Below the pieces are notes generated by a model. That model ran no database searches, was not told where the DNA came from, and worked only from the letters and a program-made list of their open reading frames with translations. From CAYZJD01 sp964478455 (GTDB taxonomy: Bacteria; Acidobacteriota; Terriglobia; Bryobacterales; Bryobacteraceae), in contig CAYZJD010000049.1 in assembly GCA_964478455.1 (NCBI GenBank), forward strand, positions 1 to 17,814: 17,814 nucleotides of DNA. The letters are read 5' to 3'. A program made the translations under genes and the position numbers. Shown piece by piece: positions 6,444 through 13,588 of this stretch. The stretch's first letter is position 1; every line of letters begins with the position of its first letter.

Positions 6444-7010
6444 TCAGCCCTCGTCGTTTCCCGCCTCGATGGCACGCCGGCAGGCTTCGCAGAAATCGGG
6501 TCGCTTGAGATCCAGCCGTTCGACGGCGTGGGTCGAGGCCATCACGCACTGCCAGTCGCGGCAGTGGCGCAAGCCGAACGTATGGCCGAGTTCATGGACC
6601 GCCTCCTTGACCACCCTCTCAAGCAGCAGATTCTCATCCGGCGGCAGGCCATAGAACTCCTGGCGCAGGCGGTGCAGCGACACCACGGCGCAGTCCCCGC
6701 CGAGCTGCGCCTCGCCGAAGACGAACGTCAGCACGGGGACGAACAGGTCCTCCTGCGTGACGCCGAGCAAGCGGACACCGTCTTCGAGGGCGGCCAGCGG
6801 CATGAGTTGCTGAAGGATGGCGGTGGAGTAGTACTGCCCGCAGCCGGCGTCAAAGGCCGCTGAGATGTCCGGCGTCCATTCGCGAACGTGGCAGGAAAGG
6901 CCGAAGATCCGCGCGAGCGCCGCCGCCAGGGAGTCAAGAAACTCGAGCGGGACGTCCTCGCCGAGAGGCTGGAGATGAATCGCCCTGGTGCTGGCGGGGC
7001 GGGGAGTCAC
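6444..7010 (-). CDS. amzA: Archaemetzincin-family zinc metalloprotease
   Basis: A 188-residue protein carrying the complete archaemetzincin signature: HELGHTFGLRHC (zinc ligands His129, His133, His139 and catalytic Glu130; the C is Cys140), then Cys145 with the Met of CVM (Met-turn), then Cys164 and Cys167 in CEAC. The four cysteines form the family's second, structural zinc site. No signal peptide is seen, so it should be cytosolic; family members cleave peptides but natural substrates are poorly known. The start is a GTG whose last bases overlap the stop of the response regulator gene (GTGA), a sign of translational coupling. A longer reading from 7097 would run inside the regulator. Being the last gene of a redox-sensing operon, it may process or turn over a component of that system; this is contextual inference. 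Confidence 0.88.
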   Translation of the reverse strand: MTPRPASTRAIHLQPLGEDVPLEFLDSLAAALARIFGLSCHVREWTPDISAAFDAGCGQYYSTAILQQLMPLAALEDGVRLLGVTQEDLFVPVLTFVFGEAQLGGDCAVVSLHRLRQEFYGLPPDENLLLERVVKEAVHELGHTFGLRHCRDWQCVMASTHAVERLDLKRPDFCEACRRAIEAGNDEG

Positions 7011-8210
7011 TTCAGCCCGTAGCGCTTGAGCTTGCTGTACAGGGTGGACCGGTCGATTCCAAGAATGCGCGCAGCCCGCGAGAGGTTGCCCTCGCACTCC
7101 TGAACGACCTTCTCGATATGCCCGCGCTCGACGTCGTTTAGGCTGCGTCCGTTTCTAGACTCCGTGGCGCGGAGCTGGAAGGGGAAGTCCGCGGGCTGAA
7201 TCTCCGGCTCCCGGCTGATGACGAGCGCCCGCTCGATGGCGTTCTCCAACTCGCGCACGTTGCCCGGCCAATCGTACTTCAGGAGCACGTCGAGCGCCGG
7301 CGCCCGCTTTGACCAGCTCTTCCAGGTCCCTGTTGGTGGCGGCGACGCAGCGGAAGTCCACGCGGATGGACTGCGTTCCGCCCACCCGCACAATCTCCTT
7401 CTCCTGCAACACCCGCAACAGGTCCGTCTGTGTTTTCAGGCTGATGTCGCTGATCTCGTCGAGGAACACCGTTCCGCCGTCGGCCACCTCGAACTTGCCC
7501 TTCCGGCGGTATTGCGCGCCGGTGAAGGCACCGCGCTCGTGGCCGAAGAGCTCGCTTTCGAGCAGGGTTTCCGTCAGCGCACCGCAGTGGATCACCACCA
7601 TCGGCATATACCGTCTGGGGCTCATGGCGTGAATCGCCCGCGCCACCAGTTCTTTGCCGGTGCCGCTTTCGCCGGAGATGAGCACGGTAGTGTCGGTCGG
7701 CGCGACCATCTCGATCAGCTCGAAGACCCGCTTCATCGGCGGGCTCTTGCCGATCAGCTCCGTCCGCGGGTAGATTTCCTGCAAGTTCTCCCGGAGCTTT
7801 TCGAGTTCCCGCGAAGTGCGCTTGTGCTCGAGCGCCTTGTCGACCAGGTGCACCAGCTCATCCGGGTCAATCGGCTTGGTGATGTAATCGTAGGCGCCGC
7901 GTTTCAGTGCCTGGACGGCGGTCTCGACGCTGGCGTAGCCGGTCATGATCACGACGAGCAGGTCGGCATCGGCATCGGCGAGCTTCTTCTGAAGCTCCAT
8001 CCCATCCATCCCGGGCATCTTGATGTCGAGCAGCGCCAGGTCGTAGTGTTTCTCCTGAACGGCCGCCAGCGCCTCGCGCCCGCTAGCCGCCAGGCCTACT
8101 TCGTAGGCTTCGCCGGCGAACCACCTTCCCAGCGAGTCGCGGACCACCAGTTCGTCGTCCACGATCAGAATGCGGCCCCGAGGGCTCGGCCCAGCCACAG
8201 AAGCGTTCAC
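7007..8210 (-). pseudogene. NtrC-family sigma-54 response regulator, broken by a deletion/frameshift
   Basis: Residues 1-303 are a normal NtrC-type protein: receiver with Asp18/Asp19, phospho-acceptor Asp62 (LLDIKMPGMDG), Thr90 and Lys112, then the AAA+ domain with Walker A GESGTGKE (180-187), intact GAFTGA (227-232) and Walker B VFLDE (248-252). At about 7292-7306 the frame changes abruptly from EELVKAG to ALDVLLKYDWPGNVREL, and the remainder (to 7007) ends in a good Fis-type HTH (ARILGIDRSTLYSKLKRYGLK). Compared with the activator at 5336-6292, about 48 residues are missing at the join, including the FRxDLYxRL and PPLRxRxxDI parts. The start is GTG, overlapping the kinase stop, with GGAGGT 5 bases upstream. 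Either the gene is inactivated or the assembly has lost about 145-170 bases in a GC-rich spot. If intact it would be the partner of the adjacent heme kinase. Confidence 0.85.
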
Positions 8211-9850
8211 GTGCGACCTCCATTCCCGCCGGCGGAGACTCCCACCGGCACGTCGGTCGGCAAAGCGATCACGAACTCGGCGCCCTGCCCGGCCACCGAC
8301 TCAACCGCCAGATTCCCTCCGTGCTGCTCGATAATGTTGCGGGCCACGGTCAGGCCGAGACCCGTACGATGCTGGTCCTCCTTGGTGGTGAAGAACGGCT
8401 CGAAGATATGTGGAAGGACTTCCGGCGGGATTCCCGGGCCGGTGTCGCGGATGCGGATGCGGACGCCGGCCGCCTCGTCCCGCTCGGTCGCCACCCGCAG
8501 CGTTCCACCTTGCCGCATAGCCTCGGCCGCGTTCATCAGCAGCGCCAGGATCGCCTGCTGGATCTGGTGGCCGTCGCAGCGGCAGAGAGGCAGGTCCGCC
8601 GCCAGATTCTTCTCGAGCCCTACTTCCTGCAACTCCAACTGATGGTGCAACAGCGTCAGCGCCCGTTCCACCAGCGTGTTCAGGTCCTGCGGCTCCTTGC
8701 GTGGCGGCGACTGGCGGGCAAACGTAAGCAGGTTCCTCACGATCTCCCCGCAGCGGCGGCTCTCGCGCTCGATGACGCCCAACTGGTCCACCAGCTCCGC
8801 CCGCCGGGCCGGATCGACTTGGTTCTGCTCGAGCGCCTTTAACACGAGCCGGGCGTAGGTGAGGATGCCGAACAGCGGATTGTTCACCTCGTGCGCCACC
8901 ACCGCGGCCAGCTTGCCGAGCGAGGCCATCTTCTCACTGGCGACCAGGCTGGTCTGCGCGCGCTCCAGCTCACGGGTCTTCTTCTGCACGCGCTCTTCGA
9001 GCGTGCGCGCCCAGGCGGTGATCTCCTCGCGGGCCCGCTCGAGGTCGGCCGTCATGCGGTTGAAGGAATCGGCCAGTTCTCCGAGTTCGTCCCGCGAGTG
9101 GACCGAGAGGCGATGGGAAAGGTCGCCGCCGGCGACTTTGTGCGTCCCGGCGATGAGATCTTTCACCGGCCGGTGCACGACAACCACGATGAATCCGACG
9201 CCGACCAGCGACGCCAGCACCGCCGCCAAGCCGGTGTAGAAGACGAGGTGGTTGCGATACTCGGCCAACTGCCGGTCCACGCCGTCGAGCCACAGATTGA
9301 CGTCGATGACGCCGAGAATTCTCCGGCCGGCCGGATGGGCGTGGCAGGCCGCATTCGAGCAAGCCGGCTGGTTTTCGATGGGACGGATGATACCCAGCAC
9401 GCGGCGCTCTCCGGACTGGAAGATGCGATAGCGGTCCGGCCGGTCCAACCGTTCGAGCGGCGCGGCCTGCGCGTGGCACCCGTAGCAGGCTTCAGCACGC
9501 TTGTCCACCACCCGGTTCACCTCCCAGGTGTCGGTCGAGAAGCTGATCCGCCCTTCTTCGTTGAAGATCCGCACCAGGCGGATGCCCGGTTCCTTGCCGA
9601 TGGCGGCGATGACTTCATAGAGCGCCTCGCGGTCGTTGTGCAGCATCTGGTAGCGGGTGCTGCGCTGGATGAGGTCGCTGATGCGGTCGGCGCTCTGCAA
9701 CACCAGTTCCTCGGAGTGCCGCCGGTGCTCGCGCAAGCTGAGGAAGCTGAACAGCGCCAGGAAGGCGGTAAAACTCGCCACCACCGCGATGGCGAGCTTC
9801 ACCGCCAGCCCGGCGCGGAACCGGTTGCTACTCAGCGGCGCTTCTTGCAT
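8207..9850 (-). CDS. Membrane histidine kinase with an extracytoplasmic c-type heme sensor domain
   Basis: A 547-residue sensor kinase (numbering from the ATG). Transmembrane helices lie at about 15-38 and 201-226. Between them is an extracytoplasmic domain with a CYGCH heme-attachment motif (122-126) and a second, wider motif CSNAACH (CX4CH, 164-170). A HAMP linker (about 227-280), a coiled segment, the H-box with His320 in VVAHEVNNPL, the N-box (MNAAEAM), G1 (DTGPGIPP), F (EPFFTT) and G2 (GLGLTVA) follow, so the catalytic core is complete. Heme kinases of this layout are known from metal-reducing and other anaerobic bacteria and are thought to sense redox state or gaseous ligands. ATG 9850 has GGGGA 7 bases upstream; a GTG one codon earlier directly abuts the NrfD-like stop. 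It overlaps the response regulator by 4 bases, so they are a cognate pair. Confidence 0.92.
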   Translation of the reverse strand: MQEAPLSSNRFRAGLAVKLAIAVVASFTAFLALFSFLSLREHRRHSEELVLQSADRISDLIQRSTRYQMLHNDREALYEVIAAIGKEPGIRLVRIFNEEGRISFSTDTWEVNRVVDKRAEACYGCHAQAAPLERLDRPDRYRIFQSGERRVLGIIRPIENQPACSNAACHAHPAGRRILGVIDVNLWLDGVDRQLAEYRNHLVFYTGLAAVLASLVGVGFIVVVVHRPVKDLIAGTHKVAGGDLSHRLSVHSRDELGELADSFNRMTADLERAREEITAWARTLEERVQKKTRELERAQTSLVASEKMASLGKLAAVVAHEVNNPLFGILTYARLVLKALEQNQVDPARRAELVDQLGVIERESRRCGEIVRNLLTFARQSPPRKEPQDLNTLVERALTLLHHQLELQEVGLEKNLAADLPLCRCDGHQIQQAILALLMNAAEAMRQGGTLRVATERDEAAGVRIRIRDTGPGIPPEVLPHIFEPFFTTKEDQHRTGLGLTVARNIIEQHGGNLAVESVAGQGAEFVIALPTDVPVGVSAGGNGGRT

Positions 9851-9853
9851 CAC

Positions 9854-11032
9854 TTAGTCCCCCGGGGCCAGCTCGGACGCCGGCTGTGCCGCCGGCTCCG
9901 GCGCCGGCAGCGGTTCCTCCTTTGCCCTTTCAAAGACCGGCAGGTACTTGGCGGCAAACCGGAAGACGGCGAAGCCGAGCGCGATGATGCTCAGCGTCAC
10001 CATCGCTTCGGTCCATTTCGGAACGTATTCGACGCCGGAGCTCGCCTGCATCCCGGTAACGCTGACATTCAGCCGGTGCGCAACAAAGGCGAAGATCACC
10101 ATGACCGCGCACGCGTAAAGAGCAGAGGGATTCGCGCGCACGCGCGACCGGAACAGCAGCAGCATCGGCGCCGTCGCCAGGGAGACTTCGAGCAGGAACA
10201 GCCAGCTTTCCATGCGCCCTTCGAGCGCCAGCGCGAGTACGCCGCGCCGGGCCAGATCCAGGAACCGGATCACCAGGCAGACCAGCAGCAGCACCGCCAG
10301 CAGGCGCGCCATGCCGTCCAGCAGGGGCAGCTCCAGTTGTCTGCCGAAGGCTTTGCTCGAGTGCCACGACTCGAAGATGGTCATGGCCAGCCCGACCGTG
10401 ATCGCCGACACGAAGAAGAAGACGGGCAGCAGCGGCGTGTACCAGAGCGGGTGCAGCTTTTCGGGAACGATCAGGTACAGGCTGCCCAGGGAGGACTGGT
10501 GCAGTGTGGACAGGATCACTCCGGCGATCACCAGGGGAATCATGACCCGGCGAATCCACTTGAGGGGCTCGTACAAGCCGAAGCGCTCGAGCACCACCGG
10601 CGCGAACTCCAGCGCGAGCACGGTTGTGTACAGCGTCACGCACCAGGCGACTTCGAACATCACCGAGCGCGGGTTCCACATCACCAGCGGGTGCCAGATC
10701 CGGTACGGCCGGCCGAGATCGAACAGCAGCGCGAGAATCACCAGCATGTAGCCGAGAAAGGCCGTGAGAATCGCGGGCCGCACGATCGGCTTGTAGCGCC
10801 GGAGGTTGAAGATGTGCACCGAGGCGGCCAGGGTGAAGCCCCCGGCTGCCAGCCCGACTCCGCACAGGACGTCAAAGCCGATCCACAACCCCCATGGGAA
10901 CTGGTCGCTCAGGTTCGTAGACGCGCCCAGGCCGTAGAACGCCCGGACATAGGTTGCGTACGCGCCGCCGGCCAGGATCAGGACGAACAGGGCCCGCCAG
11001 AAGGTGGACGGCCACCGCAGCAGTTTCGTCAT
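9854..11032 (-). CDS. NrfD/HybB-family integral membrane quinone oxidoreductase subunit
   Basis: A 392-residue, very hydrophobic protein with about ten transmembrane segments, like the NrfD/PsrC/HybB family that exchanges electrons and protons between the quinone pool and a ferredoxin-like partner. The stretch PWGLWIGFDVLCGVGLAAGG (about 46-65) and the loop LFDLGRPYRIWHPLVMWNPR are typical of the HybB-like branch. The C-terminal tail after the last helix is rich in Pro, Ala and Glu and probably cytoplasmic or disordered. The start ATG overlaps the stop of the ferredoxin gene by 4 bases, and the stop abuts the kinase gene. No catalytic molybdopterin or NiFe subunit is encoded in the window, so it likely works with the multiheme cytochromes instead. 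Direction of electron flow cannot be read from sequence. Confidence 0.9.
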   Translation of the reverse strand: MTKLLRWPSTFWRALFVLILAGGAYATYVRAFYGLGASTNLSDQFPWGLWIGFDVLCGVGLAAGGFTLAASVHIFNLRRYKPIVRPAILTAFLGYMLVILALLFDLGRPYRIWHPLVMWNPRSVMFEVAWCVTLYTTVLALEFAPVVLERFGLYEPLKWIRRVMIPLVIAGVILSTLHQSSLGSLYLIVPEKLHPLWYTPLLPVFFFVSAITVGLAMTIFESWHSSKAFGRQLELPLLDGMARLLAVLLLVCLVIRFLDLARRGVLALALEGRMESWLFLLEVSLATAPMLLLFRSRVRANPSALYACAVMVIFAFVAHRLNVSVTGMQASSGVEYVPKWTEAMVTLSIIALGFAVFRFAAKYLPVFERAKEEPLPAPEPAAQPASELAPGD

Positions 11033-11793
11033 CGCCCGACGTCCTTTCCCGGCTTACGCCCTTCGGCAGCGGCGACTTCCTCCCTACGGTGAGTGATCCA
11101 GTAAACGCCGCCCAGCAACGCGCTCCCCACCCCCACCACGTCGGGAACGAAGGACAGCGCCTGCCAGGTCAGCAGGGGAAGCGGGTGCTGCGGCAGATTC
11201 GCTTTCAGGCCCAGCTCCTCGGGCGGCGCCGCCGCGATCATAAGCACCGAGGCACCGCCCACCTCGCGGCGGCCGTAGATCCGCTGCCAGTAATCTTTCG
11301 GATTTGTGGCCAGGCGGTGCAGCGCCTCGTGAAGCAGCTCCTCGCGCCGGCCGGTGATGGTAGCGCCGGTCGGGCAGGCCTCTGAGCAGGTGGTCGGTTT
11401 GCCCGCCATGAGCCGCTCGAAGCACATATCGCATTTCTTGACCTTGGGCTGCGTCCTGGTCCACTCGTACACCGGGACCTGGAACGGGCAGGCCAGCATG
11501 CAATAGCGGCAGCCCATGCAGCGCTTCTCGTCGTACACCACCGGGCCGGCCTCTGTTTTCTGGAGCGCGGCCACCGGGCAAACCGAAACGCACGTTGGTT
11601 GGTTGCAGTGCATGCACATCCGGCGCGCATACCGTTCGCCGCGTGTCACAATCGTTGTCAATTTGTGCTCGGAGAGAACCTCCCGAGCGGCGATGGCTTC
11701 GTTGTAAGGCAAGCCCCACTTGCCGGAGCAGGCTCGCTCACATTCGCGGCACCCGACGCACTTCGTACTGTCGTAGAGAACTGCAAGACTCAT
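11029..11793 (-). CDS. Four-cluster [4Fe-4S] ferredoxin subunit (HybA/NrfC/DmsB type) with a C-terminal membrane anchor
   Basis: A 254-residue protein with four cysteine groups suited to four [4Fe-4S] clusters: Cys12/15/18/22, Cys60/63/68/72, Cys92/95/98/102 and Cys121/124/136/140. The pattern is that of the electron-transfer subunits paired with NrfD/HybB membrane proteins. A hydrophobic segment at about 207-233 (LSFVPDVVGVGSALLGGVYW) would anchor it, as in HybA. There is no Tat or Sec signal: the chain begins only eleven residues before the first cluster cysteine, and an in-frame TGA lies two codons upstream of the ATG (11797-11799). AGGTG sits 4 bases upstream. It overlaps the NrfD-like gene by 4 bases. 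The lack of an export signal suggests that the clusters face the cytoplasm, unlike most HybA or NrfC proteins. Confidence 0.9.
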   Translation of the reverse strand: MSLAVLYDSTKCVGCRECERACSGKWGLPYNEAIAAREVLSEHKLTTIVTRGERYARRMCMHCNQPTCVSVCPVAALQKTEAGPVVYDEKRCMGCRYCMLACPFQVPVYEWTRTQPKVKKCDMCFERLMAGKPTTCSEACPTGATITGRREELLHEALHRLATNPKDYWQRIYGRREVGGASVLMIAAAPPEELGLKANLPQHPLPLLTWQALSFVPDVVGVGSALLGGVYWITHRREEVAAAEGRKPGKDVGR

Positions 11794-11893
11794 GGTTCAC
11801 CTCGATCACGGCCGGTGGACACACGTCAGGCTACCGGTATTGGCCATCCGAATATCCTGGAGCAATTCGATGACCAACCGGAGACCGGCGTGG

Positions 11894-12562
11894 TCACCGC
11901 GGAAGGAAGAACTCCTCGGTGAGTTCCCTCCAGGAAGCGTCCGGCAGCGCCGCGAACAAGTCCTGAGCCGGACGGCCACCGTCGGCCGCCACGGCTCCTG
12001 CCAATCGCGGCTGCCGGGCATACAGGCGCTCGGCCGCTTCCCGCATCCAGGCCGTCACCATGTTCCGAGGAACCATGTTGCGCTGCATGGTTTCCTCGTC
12101 CGGGGCGTGCACGACCATCAACCAGCCTGCCCCGTACGGGTCTCTTCTGAGTAGGGACGGATCCTTGAGGACCTCTGCGTTGACCTCGACGATCTCGCCC
12201 TCCGTGGGAGAGACCATCATGGTCTTCTCTCCATCGCGATAGAAGGTAATGGCCTTCTGTCCTTGGCGCACCCAGAGGCCAGGTTTCGGGGTTTCGACGC
12301 GTTCGATGCGGCCCATCAGCGCGGCGGCGAATTCGTCAATCCCGACGCGGACCAGGTTCTTGCGCTCCCGCAAAGCCCAACTGTGGCCCGGATGGTACCG
12401 AACCCTGTCCGGCACCAGGAAACCTTCCACGAACATGCCCTCCGTGTTGACGCTCCGGCGCGTAGCAGCGACCGGCAGCGGCTTGGGGGCCTTTTTCCGG
12501 CTAAGGAGGTAGTCGATCAGAATAAAAGTGAAGAACGTGAGCAGAACTAATAGGACGGTCAT
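11894..12562 (-). CDS. Membrane-anchored GcvH-like protein without a canonical lipoyl lysine
   Basis: A 222-residue protein. Residues 2-20 are a transmembrane anchor (VLLVLLTFFTFILIDYLL). The middle (about 55-155) resembles the glycine cleavage H protein: RYHPGHSWAL, VRVGIDEFAAALMGRI and PTEGEIVEVNAEVLKDPSLL with GWLMVV. The lipoylated lysine of true H proteins, eight residues before the conserved proline, is replaced by Gly; the closest lysine (GEKTMMVSP) is two positions off. Lipoylation is therefore doubtful. An extra 60-residue C-terminal extension follows. No glycine cleavage gene is nearby, and the gene heads an operon with ferredoxin and NrfD-like genes, so it is probably a structural or carrier subunit of that redox complex. 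AAGGAGAAGG sits 4 bases upstream of the chosen ATG; the longer reading to 12673 would run through the predicted promoter. A divergent member with a relocated lipoyl site remains possible. Confidence 0.82.
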   Translation of the reverse strand: MTVLLVLLTFFTFILIDYLLSRKKAPKPLPVAATRRSVNTEGMFVEGFLVPDRVRYHPGHSWALRERKNLVRVGIDEFAAALMGRIERVETPKPGLWVRQGQKAITFYRDGEKTMMVSPTEGEIVEVNAEVLKDPSLLRRDPYGAGWLMVVHAPDEETMQRNMVPRNMVTAWMREAAERLYARQPRLAGAVAADGGRPAQDLFAALPDASWRELTEEFFLPR

Positions 12563-12606
12563 GTTGCCTTCTCCTTGGGCGGGAGAACCCGCACCGATAT
12601 GGTACG

Positions 12607-12622
12607 GGCAACTTTGATACCG
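12607..12622 (-). promoter_or_regulatory. Probable sigma-54 promoter for the GcvH-like/ferredoxin/NrfD/kinase/regulator operon
   Basis: On the minus strand CGGTAT-N5-TTGCC has the invariant GG and GC separated by exactly ten bases, with a full TTGC at -12 and a weaker -24 half. A transcript would start near 12597, giving a leader of about 35 bases before the ATG at 12562. The operon itself encodes an NtrC-family sigma-54 regulator, which makes autoregulation through this site reasonable. Confidence 0.5.
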
Positions 12623-12666
12623 TTTCCTGGTTTTTCCGGCCCGCTCCTGTGAAAATAGCGGTATCA
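12615..12666. repeat. Widely spaced 8-base inverted repeat overlapping the predicted promoter
   Basis: TGATACCG at 12615-12622 and its exact reverse complement CGGTATCA at 12659-12666 are 36 bases apart (44 bases centre to centre, about four helical turns). The left copy overlaps the -24 part of the predicted sigma-54 promoter. The arrangement suits a pair of protein-binding half-sites better than a hairpin. The other parts of this gene-free stretch (12563-12848) show only a CAAG-N5-CTTG dyad (12690-12702) and a GTAG-N7-CTAC dyad further on. Confidence 0.4.
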
Positions 12667-12848
12667 GAATCAATAACTTACGAGCAGCACAAGGAGGTCT
12701 TGCAGGCGGCGAGAGAGGGCGATTGTAGAGTTTCGCTACGCCGGTCTAGATATTTCCATCCGATTCTGCTGCAACTCCAGCGGCCACTGGGGCTTATATA
12801 GCGTCGGAGATTTCTACGTGATCCCTGTCTCGTTGTGGTGTTTTTCCA

Positions 12849-13526
12849 CTAGAACTCTGTCACTGCCTCCTGCTCCAAACCGTCCCGGTTCAGAACAAGG
12901 ATCTCCTTTTTTTGAACCCGCAGCAGACCCTCGGCCTGAAAGCGGCTGAGGTTTCTGGAAATGACCTCGCGGACCGTTCCCAAGCGGGAGGCGAGTTCCT
13001 GGTGGGTAAGTGGGAAAGAAAACGGATTCGTGCCTTGCGCTTGGTAGGCCTCAAGCAGGCTCCGCGCCAGCCTCTGCCGCACACTGCCGAAACTGACGCT
13101 CTCGACGATTCCCACCAGGGTGCGCAGCCGCCGGCCGACGACAGCCAGCATTTTCAACGCAACCTCGGGATGCTGGCGGCAGACCTGGCGGAAGTCCTGC
13201 TTGCTAATGAGGTAGGCGACCACTTCGTCGAGCGCGCTGACGGTGGCCGGATACGGCCCGCCGTCAAAAAGGGGAACCTCGGCGACGCTCGACGGGGCCG
13301 ACTCCACCGTCAGCATGATCTCGCGGCCCGCCGGAGAGGTTTTGAAGATCTTCACGCTGCCCTGGCCGAGGATATGCAGGCCATAGCAGTCCTCTCCCTC
13401 GTGGAACAGCACTTCGCCCGGCGCGTACCGGCGCACCAGGATCCGCTGCGCGATGGCGTCCAGTTCCTCGGCCGAAAGCCCCGCAAACAGGCTGACGCGC
13501 GCGAGCAATTCGCTCTTGCCGCCCAT
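12849..13526 (-). CDS. Crp/Fnr-family transcriptional regulator
   Basis: A 225-residue protein of normal family length. Residues about 1-120 form a cyclic-nucleotide-binding-type beta barrel (RYAPGEVLFHEGEDCYGLHI, GQGSVKIFKTSPAGREI, then VPLFDGGPYPATVSA), followed by a dimerisation helix and a C-terminal helix-turn-helix (about 163-190, LTHQELASRLGTVREVISRNLSRF). The cAMP-contacting Arg-Ser of Crp (PRSATV) is replaced by PYPATV, so cAMP binding is unlikely. There is no N-terminal four-cysteine cluster as in Fnr; Cys47 and Cys106 are isolated, so an oxygen-sensing Fe-S cluster is not supported. GGAAG lies 6 bases upstream of the ATG; an in-frame ATG at 13562 has no such site. It follows the tetraheme cytochrome gene by 62 bases and probably shares its transcript. 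It may regulate the surrounding cytochrome genes; its ligand is unknown. Confidence 0.9.
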   Translation of the reverse strand: MGGKSELLARVSLFAGLSAEELDAIAQRILVRRYAPGEVLFHEGEDCYGLHILGQGSVKIFKTSPAGREIMLTVESAPSSVAEVPLFDGGPYPATVSALDEVVAYLISKQDFRQVCRQHPEVALKMLAVVGRRLRTLVGIVESVSFGSVRQRLARSLLEAYQAQGTNPFSFPLTHQELASRLGTVREVISRNLSRFQAEGLLRVQKKEILVLNRDGLEQEAVTEF

Positions 13527-13588
13527 AGAAATCTTCCGTAGGCAGGCCTCTTGGCCCGGCATCAGCGTGCAAAGGTCCCGCAAATCCG

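Noticed and set aside
9474..9490. TGGCAC on the plus strand as a sigma-54 -24 element
   Set aside because: There is no TTGC at the right distance, and it lies inside the heme motif codons of the kinase gene.
8891..11092. A long plus-strand open frame (over 700 codons) opposite the kinase and NrfD-like genes
   Set aside because: Its product is low-complexity, rich in His, Arg, Gln and Asp, as expected from the antisense of GC-rich genes; the minus strand carries clear domains.
12691..12820. AAGGAGGT on the plus strand followed by a short open frame
   Set aside because: The only following start (TTG 12700) is much too close to the ribosome binding site, and the short product has no protein-like character.
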